This document shows positions 6,913-11,806 of a stretch of 11,806 bases of DNA, piece by piece. How positions within the stretch are numbered: the first letter of the stretch is position 1; every line of letters begins with the position of its first letter. The translations under genes were made by a program, and so were the position numbers. The DNA comes from Humitalea sp038323655 (GTDB lineage Bacteria > Pseudomonadota > Alphaproteobacteria > Acetobacterales > Acetobacteraceae): the NCBI GenBank assembly GCA_038323655.1, contig JBBQHE010000143.1, positions 1 to 11,806 on the forward strand, in the 5' to 3' direction. The notes under the pieces were generated by a model that saw only the letters and a list, made by a program, of their open reading frames with translations, searched no databases and was not told the DNA's origin.

Positions 6913-9162
6913 ATGGCCGCCCCCCCCCTGGCACGGTTGGGCATGCTGCGCCGGGCGGCGGATGCGCTGCTCGGGCGGGGGGTGACGCTGGGGCTTGCGG
7001 TGCTGGCGTTGACCGCGGGGCTTGCGACCTTTGTCGTGCTGTCGGGCGGCAGCCCGCTGGGGCCGACCTCCACCGGCCAGGTCGTGGCGCTGGTGCTGGG
7101 CAATGTCGGGCTGCTGCTGCTGCTGGTGGTCTCGCTGATCGGCCGGCTGGTGCGGGTCTGGGCCGACCGGCGGCGTGGCGGTGCGGGCTCGCGGCTGCAT
7201 GTTCGGCTGGTGCTGCTGTTCGGCGGCGTCGCGGTGTTTCCCGCCCTGCTGGTCGCGGGCTTCGCCGCGGTGTTCTTCAACCTGGGCATCCAGGCCTGGT
7301 TCAGCGACCGGGTGCGCGACACGCTGGAAGCCTCCCTGCTCGCCTCCCGCGCCTATCTTGCCGAACACATCAACAACGTGCGCGGCGATGCCCAGGGCAT
7401 GGCGTCGGACCTCGGCCGGGCGGCGCAGATCTTCCTGCCCGACCAGGAGATCAACTACGCCCGCGTGGTGGCGACCCAGGCCGCCCTGCGCGGGCTGACC
7501 GAGGCCGTTGTTTTCGACCCGGTTCTCGGCCGCGTGCTGGCGGCCGGCGGCCTCGGCTCCAACCTCATGCTGAACCCCCCGAGCCAGGAGGCGCTGGACC
7601 TGGTCCGCGGCGGGGAGATCGCGGTGCTGCCCGATGAGGCCGCGGGGCTGGTGCGGGCGATGACCTCGCTCGACACCCCAACAGGTGCGATGCTGCTGAT
7701 CGGCCGGCCGGTGGACCCGGCCGTGCTGGAACACATGCGCCGCACCGAAATCGCCTTCAACCAGTATGAGTTGCTGGAACGCCGGCGCGGCCCGTTGCAG
7801 ATCACCTTCGCGCTGATCTTCGCCGTGACCGCGCTGCTGGTGCTGTTCGGGGCGGTGCTGGTCGGGCTCGTGATCGCCAACCAGATCGCAGGGCCGATCG
7901 GCCGGCTGATCCAGGCGGCCGACCGGGTGCGCGGCGGCGATTTGTCGGTGAAAGTGGCGGAGGGCAAGGCGGATGACGAGGTCGCAAGCCTCGCCCGCGC
8001 CTTCAACCGCATGACCGGGCAATTGGGCGCGCAGCGGGGCGAGTTGATGGAAGCCTATCGCCAGATCGACGACCGCCGCCGCTTTACCGAAGGCGTGCTG
8101 GCCGGTGTCTCGGCGGGCGTCATCGGGCTGGATGCGGCGGGGCGCATCAACCTGCCCAATCGCACCGCCTCGGAACTGGTCGGCCAGGACCTCGATGCAG
8201 CACTCGGCCTGGCGCTGTCGCAGCTCGTGCCGGAATTCGCCCCCCTGCTGGCGGCCGCCGCCGCCGACCCCTCGCGCCCGCGCACCGCGGAAATCCCGAT
8301 CGGACCCGAGACCGGCCAGCCCGGCACCCGTCCGCGCACCCTGCTGGCCCGGATCGGGGCCGAGATGCAGCAGGGCCGGGTCGCGGGCTATGTGCTCACA
8401 TTCGATGACATCACGGCCCTGCAGGCGGCCCAGCGCCAGGTCGCCTGGTCCGACGTCGCGCGCCGCATCGCGCATGAGATCAAGAACCCGCTGACGCCGA
8501 TCTCGCTATCGGCGGAACGGCTGCGCCGGCGCTACCTCAAGCAGATCACCGACGACCCCGAGACCTTCCGCCAATTGACCGACACCATCGTGCGCCAGGT
8601 AGACGACATCGGCCGCATGGTAGATGAATTTTCCTCCTTCGCCCGCATGCCGCAGCCACAGATCGGTTGGGAGGATTTTGCCGCCATCGCGCGGGACAGC
8701 CTGGTCCTGCAGCGGGAGGCGCATGCGGCCATCCGCTACACGTTGACCGTGCCGGATGGCCCTGCGATGGCGCGCTGTGACCGGCGGCTGATCGGCCAGG
8801 CGCTGACCAACCTGCTGGTCAATGCCGCCGATGCGGTGGCGATGCGACAGGGTGCGGGGGAGATTGTGCTCACCCTGGCAACCGATCCCGGGACCTGGGC
8901 GTTCGTCGTGGAGGATGACGGGATCGGCCTGCCGGACGGCGAGCCGCGCGCCCGCCTGACCGAACCCTATGTTACCCACAAGGTCAAAGGAACTGGTCTT
9001 GGCCTTGCCATCGTGAAGAAGATCATGGAGGACCATGGTGGGCGATTGGTGCTGGAAGACCGTACACCGGGCTTCGGCACGCGCGCCTCGTTGATCCTGC
9101 CGGCGCCAACGGTCGCGGAGCCGGTTCCGCAAGAAGCAGAAGCGATACGCCATGGCGCATGA
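6913..9162 (+). CDS. ntrY: Membrane sensor histidine kinase NtrY
   Basis: A 749-residue inner-membrane histidine kinase, the partner of NtrX. Hydrophobic segments lie at about 23-43, 57-77, 98-123 and 298-322, leaving a periplasmic sensory region of about 125-297. A HAMP linker follows (about 323-376, NQIAGPIGRLIQAADRVRGG), then a PAS domain (about 390-500). The HisKA domain has ARRIAHEIKNPLTPISLSAE with phosphoacceptor H521. The ATPase domain has the N box LTNLLVNAADAV (N637), EDDGIGLP (667-674), LTEPYVTHK (682-690) and GTGLGLAIVKK (693-703). Length and layout match the family. The gene starts five bases after ntrC with no clear ribosome site, suggesting translational coupling. Codons 3-6 contain a run of nine C (6920-6928), a likely slippage site; a second in-frame ATG lies at 6943. 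The 3' end overlaps ntrX by 11 bases. Confidence 0.96.
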   Translation: MAAPPLARLGMLRRAADALLGRGVTLGLAVLALTAGLATFVVLSGGSPLGPTSTGQVVALVLGNVGLLLLLVVSLIGRLVRVWADRRRGGAGSRLHVRLVLLFGGVAVFPALLVAGFAAVFFNLGIQAWFSDRVRDTLEASLLASRAYLAEHINNVRGDAQGMASDLGRAAQIFLPDQEINYARVVATQAALRGLTEAVVFDPVLGRVLAAGGLGSNLMLNPPSQEALDLVRGGEIAVLPDEAAGLVRAMTSLDTPTGAMLLIGRPVDPAVLEHMRRTEIAFNQYELLERRRGPLQITFALIFAVTALLVLFGAVLVGLVIANQIAGPIGRLIQAADRVRGGDLSVKVAEGKADDEVASLARAFNRMTGQLGAQRGELMEAYRQIDDRRRFTEGVLAGVSAGVIGLDAAGRINLPNRTASELVGQDLDAALGLALSQLVPEFAPLLAAAAADPSRPRTAEIPIGPETGQPGTRPRTLLARIGAEMQQGRVAGYVLTFDDITALQAAQRQVAWSDVARRIAHEIKNPLTPISLSAERLRRRYLKQITDDPETFRQLTDTIVRQVDDIGRMVDEFSSFARMPQPQIGWEDFAAIARDSLVLQREAHAAIRYTLTVPDGPAMARCDRRLIGQALTNLLVNAADAVAMRQGAGEIVLTLATDPGTWAFVVEDDGIGLPDGEPRARLTEPYVTHKVKGTGLGLAIVKKIMEDHGGRLVLEDRTPGFGTRASLILPAPTVAEPVPQEAEAIRHGA
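6920..6928 (+). repeat. C9 homopolymer in codons 3-6 of ntrY
   Basis: Nine consecutive C within GCC GCC CCC CCC CTG, immediately after the ntrY start codon. Loss or gain of one C would shift the frame of translation from ATG 6913, while the in-frame ATG at 6943 downstream of the run would be unaffected. Confidence 0.6.
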
Positions 9163-10555
9163 AATCCTGATCGTCGATGACGAGCCGGATATCCGCGCGC
9201 TCATCGAAGGTATCCTCGGCGACGAGGGATATGAGGTCCGCACCGCGCATAATTCCGATGCCGCCATCGCCGCCTTTCGCGCCCGGCGGCCGTCGCTGGT
9301 GGTGCTCGACATCTGGCTGCAGGGCTCGCGGCTGGATGGGTTGGGTATCCTCAAGGCGCTGCATGTCGAGGAGCCGCATGTCCCTGTCATCATGATCTCG
9401 GGCCATGGCACGATCGAAACCGCGGTGCAGGCGATCCAGGACGGCGCCTATGACTTCATCGAAAAACCCTTCAAGACCGACCGGCTGCTGCTGATCGTCA
9501 GCCGGGCGCTGGAAGCAGCAAGGCTGCAGCGCGAAATCAGCGAATTGCGCCTGCGCGCGGGGCCGGAGACGGAGCTGATCGGCGTGTCCTCGGCCATCGC
9601 CGGGCTGCGGGGGGCGATCGACAAGGTCGCACCGACCGGCAGCCGCGTGCTGATCCAGGGCCCCGCCGGTTCGGGCAAGGAGGTCGCGGCCCGCATGCTG
9701 CACGCGCGATCGCGCCGGGCGGATGCGGCCTTCGTCGTGCTGAACTGCGCGACCCTGGCGCCGGCCCGGTTCGAAGAGGAACTGTTCGGCGTCGAGCCAG
9801 GCCAGGACCAGGCCGGCAGCCCGCGCCGCGCCGGCGTGCTGGAACGCGCCCATGGCGGCACGCTGCTGCTGGATGAGGTGGCCGACATGCCGCTCGAAAC
9901 CCAGGGCAAGATCGTGCGCGCCTTGCAGGAAGCGGGGTTCGAGCGCGTCGGTGGCGGCACCCGCGTGCGCGTCGATGTGCGGGTCATTGCCACCACCAGC
10001 CGGGATCTCGGCGCTGAGATCGCCGCCGGGCGCTTCCGCGAGGACCTGTATTATCGCCTGGCCGTGGTGCCGCTGAAGATCGGCGCGCTGCGTGAGCGGC
10101 GGGACGACATTCCCGCCCTGATCCTTCACTTCATGGCCCGCAGCACCGAAACCACGGGCATGGTCGCGCGCGAGGTCAGTGAAGACGCGCTGGCCGCCCT
10201 GCAGGCCTATGACTGGCCGGGCAATGTGCGCCAGCTGCGCAACCTCGTGGACTGGCTGCTGATCATGGCGCCCGGTGGCCCGTCGGAGCCGATTCGCGCC
10301 GATATGCTGCCGCCGGAGGTGGGCTCCTCCGCGCCCGCCCTGCTGAAGCTGGATCGTGGCAGCGAGATCATGACCCTGCCGCTGCGGGACGCGCGCGAAT
10401 TGTTCGAACGCCAGTATCTGGAAGCGCAACTGCTGCGCTTCGGCGGCAATATCAGCCGCACCGCCGGCTTCGTCGGCATGGAGCGCAGCGCGCTGCACCG
10501 CAAGCTGAAGTTTTTGGGCGTGCATGCCGAGGACAAGGTCGCGGGCCTGTCGTAA
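9152..10555 (+). CDS. ntrX: Response regulator NtrX, AAA+ activator without GAFTGA loop
   Basis: A 467-residue NtrC-family response regulator phosphorylated by NtrY. The receiver domain (about 4-118) has D9/D10 in LIVDDEPDIR, the phosphorylation site D53 in LVVLDIWLQGS, and K105 in EKPF. The AAA+ domain has Walker A GPAGSGKE (170-177), Walker B LLLDEVAD (238-245) and FREDLYYRLAVVPL (295-308). The GAFTGA loop that touches sigma-54 should follow ELFG at about 214-222 but is replaced by VEPGQDQAGSPRRAGV. The protein is therefore unlikely to activate sigma-54 promoters, and may act as a repressor or with sigma-70 (inference; alphaproteobacterial NtrX is known to deviate at this motif). The C-terminal helix-turn-helix is GNISRTAGFVGMERSALHRK (432-451). 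Translation starts inside the last codons of ntrY. Confidence 0.95.
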   Translation: MAHEILIVDDEPDIRALIEGILGDEGYEVRTAHNSDAAIAAFRARRPSLVVLDIWLQGSRLDGLGILKALHVEEPHVPVIMISGHGTIETAVQAIQDGAYDFIEKPFKTDRLLLIVSRALEAARLQREISELRLRAGPETELIGVSSAIAGLRGAIDKVAPTGSRVLIQGPAGSGKEVAARMLHARSRRADAAFVVLNCATLAPARFEEELFGVEPGQDQAGSPRRAGVLERAHGGTLLLDEVADMPLETQGKIVRALQEAGFERVGGGTRVRVDVRVIATTSRDLGAEIAAGRFREDLYYRLAVVPLKIGALRERRDDIPALILHFMARSTETTGMVAREVSEDALAALQAYDWPGNVRQLRNLVDWLLIMAPGGPSEPIRADMLPPEVGSSAPALLKLDRGSEIMTLPLRDARELFERQYLEAQLLRFGGNISRTAGFVGMERSALHRKLKFLGVHAEDKVAGLS

Positions 10556-10582
10556 CCTTGGCGGGTCCACACGGGGTCCCGC

Positions 10583-11443
10583 ATGTCACGCATCGCCTAT
10601 GTCAACGGCCAGTATCTGCGCCAGTCCGAAGCCTCGGTGAATATCGAGGACCGTGGCTACCAGTTCGGCGACGGCATCTATGAGGTCGTGCACCTGCACG
10701 CCGGCCGCTTCATCGATGCCGACCTGCACATGGCGCGGCTGGAACGCTCGCTCGGCGAAATACGCCTGGCCATGCCGATGTCGCGCACGGCCCTGGAACA
10801 GGTCCTGGCCGAGGTCGCGCGGCGCAACCGGGTGACCGAGGGCCTGCTCTACATGCAGGTCACCCGCGGCGTCGCGCGGCGCGACCATGCCTTCCCGAAA
10901 ATCCCGGTGAAGCCCGCCCTGGTCGTGACGATCCGCCGCATCCCGCCCTACCCCTCCGATGTCGCGGCCTGGACCGGGCGGGTCATCACCGCCCCCGACC
11001 TGCGCTGGGCGCGGCGGGACATCAAAAGCGTGAACCTGCTGCCGAATGTGCTGGCCCGCCAGGCGGCGCGCGAACAGGGCGCGATCGAAGCGGTGCTGTA
11101 TGACGAGGCCGGCATGGTGACCGAAGGGGCGGCGACCTCCTTCTGGATCGTCGATGAACACGGCACGATCCGTGTGCCGAAGCTCGACCATGTCATCCTG
11201 CCGGGCTGCACCCGGGCGGCGCTGGTGGCCGAACTGGCGGCCGAGGGCATCGCCTACGAGCAACGCGCCTTTTCCCTCGACGAGATGCGCCGGGCGCGGG
11301 AGGCCTTCATCACCTCGGCGACGTCCTTCGTGAAGCCGATCGTGGCGATCGACGGGGTGCCCGTGGGCGATGGCACGGTCGGGCCGGTGGTGCGGCGCCT
11401 GTTCGCGATCTTTGCCCGGCACGTGCTGGGCAATGCCGCGTGA
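10583..11443 (+). CDS. dat: D-amino-acid aminotransferase (class IV PLP enzyme)
   Basis: A 286-residue PLP-dependent aminotransferase of fold type IV, which exchanges amino groups between D-amino acids and 2-oxo acids, typically giving D-alanine or D-glutamate for the cell wall. The PLP lysine is K148 in RRDIKSVNLLPNVLARQ. E181 in MVTEGAATSFW is placed to contact the PLP ring nitrogen. Y33 (GDGIYEV) and the R-x-H pair R100/H102 in RGVARRDHAFP match the carboxylate-binding residues of Bacillus D-amino-acid transaminase, which favours the D-specific enzyme over branched-chain aminotransferase or ADC lyase. Length is normal. The GGGG at 10573-10576 gives a ribosome site six bases before the ATG, which is 27 bases after ntrX. 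Its position behind ntrX is shared by many Rhodospirillales (from memory), possibly linking nitrogen status to envelope precursors (inference). Confidence 0.93.
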   Translation: MSRIAYVNGQYLRQSEASVNIEDRGYQFGDGIYEVVHLHAGRFIDADLHMARLERSLGEIRLAMPMSRTALEQVLAEVARRNRVTEGLLYMQVTRGVARRDHAFPKIPVKPALVVTIRRIPPYPSDVAAWTGRVITAPDLRWARRDIKSVNLLPNVLARQAAREQGAIEAVLYDEAGMVTEGAATSFWIVDEHGTIRVPKLDHVILPGCTRAALVAELAAEGIAYEQRAFSLDEMRRAREAFITSATSFVKPIVAIDGVPVGDGTVGPVVRRLFAIFARHVLGNAA

Positions 11444-11806
11444 CGCCAGGCTTCGGCGAAAGCGGCCTGCGGCCGCGGGCCATCCTGTTCGACTGGGACA
11501 ACACCCTGGTCGATGGCTGGGAGGCGATCCTGCGCGGGCTCAACGCGACCTTCGCCGCCCATGCCATGCCGGAATGGACGCGGGATGACGTGCTGCGGAA
11601 CGTCCGCCGGTCGCTGAAGGACAGTTTCCCGGCGTTGTTCGGCGCCCGCTGGGAAGCCGCCCGCGACATTTTCTACGCCGAGGTGCGGGCCTGCCACCTC
11701 GATGTCCTCACACCCCTGCCGGGCACGACGGCGATGCTGGAGGCCGCCCGGGCCGTGGCGCCGCTCGCGGTCGTCTCCAACAAGCAGGGGCCGCTGCTGC
11801 GGGCCG
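11440..11806 (+). CDS. HAD-family hydrolase (phosphoglycolate phosphatase-like), N-terminal fragment
   Basis: The first 122 codons of a haloacid dehalogenase superfamily phosphatase; the gene continues past the right edge. Motif I is ILFDWDNTLVDG (residues 15-26), with the nucleophile D18 and the acid/base D20. A helical cap domain follows (about 25-95), and LPGTTAML (93-100) leads to motif II in LAVVSNKQG (109-117), with S113. This order fits Gph/PGP-type phosphatases; the substrate is not determined. The start is a GTG that overlaps the dat stop (GTGA), a coupled arrangement; no ATG lies in frame until codon 43, after motif I, so GTG 11440 is well supported. In related genomes hfq is expected a little further downstream (from memory, not visible here). 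Confidence 0.9.
   Translation, partial: MTPGFGESGLRPRAILFDWDNTLVDGWEAILRGLNATFAAHAMPEWTRDDVLRNVRRSLKDSFPALFGARWEAARDIFYAEVRACHLDVLTPLPGTTAMLEAARAVAPLAVVSNKQGPLLRA

Noticed and set aside
6929..6943. TGGCAC followed by GGGC, resembling a sigma-54 promoter inside the start of ntrY
   Set aside because: The GG and GC elements are one base too close for the strict sigma-54 spacing, and the TTGC half is poor.
9023..10570. Open frame of 515 codons on the minus strand opposite ntrX
   Set aside because: Low-complexity shadow of ntrX, with no ribosome site and no recognisable motif.
10561..10582. GCGGG...CCCGC inverted repeat between ntrX and dat as a terminator or attenuator
   Set aside because: Five pairs, a large loop and no T run, and it contains the likely ribosome site of dat. 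Tight gene packing argues for read-through.

Overview
The window is a very GC-rich stretch in which almost every codon of the real genes ends in G or C. The gene order dusB-ntrB-ntrC-ntrY-ntrX-dat, with a fused ispDF beside it, is typical of Alphaproteobacteria. The D-amino-acid aminotransferase directly after ntrX and the very high GC suggest Rhodospirillales, probably Acetobacteraceae (Roseomonas-like). The phylum-level call is strong; the family is inference from recalled gene order.

Layout. Bases 1-1193 (minus strand) hold a substrate-binding protein of the NMT1/SsuA type whose stop codon overlaps the start of an amidohydrolase that runs off the left edge. Bases 1194-1343 are a short divergent spacer with a G8 run and a GC hairpin. 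From 1344 (plus strand) comes a broken phytanoyl-CoA-dioxygenase-like gene: its N-terminal part is in one frame and its C-terminal part in another, and the central part that should carry the HxD iron ligands is missing. It runs convergently into the 3' end of ispDF (minus strand, 1971-3113), the bifunctional enzyme of the MEP isoprenoid pathway. A 114-base divergent spacer separates ispDF from the main operon.

The main operon (plus strand, 3228 to the right edge) is dusB, ntrB, ntrC, ntrY, ntrX, dat and a HAD hydrolase cut by the window edge. The genes are closely packed: 4-base ATGA overlap dusB/ntrB, 24 bases ntrB/ntrC, 5 bases ntrC/ntrY, 11-base overlap ntrY/ntrX, 27 bases ntrX/dat, and 4-base GTGA overlap dat/HAD. 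It encodes two histidine kinase/response regulator pairs: soluble NtrB with NtrC, and membrane-bound NtrY with NtrX. NtrC keeps the GAFTGA sigma-54 contact loop; NtrX has lost it. These pairs are expected to control nitrogen assimilation, and in NtrYX also redox or envelope-related responses, but the targets cannot be read from this window.

Most of the window is conserved core genome. I found no new defence, mobile, CRISPR or RNA system. The points worth a second look are the decayed oxygenase, the C9 run at the start of ntrY, the NtrX variant, and the unassigned binding-protein/amidohydrolase pair.
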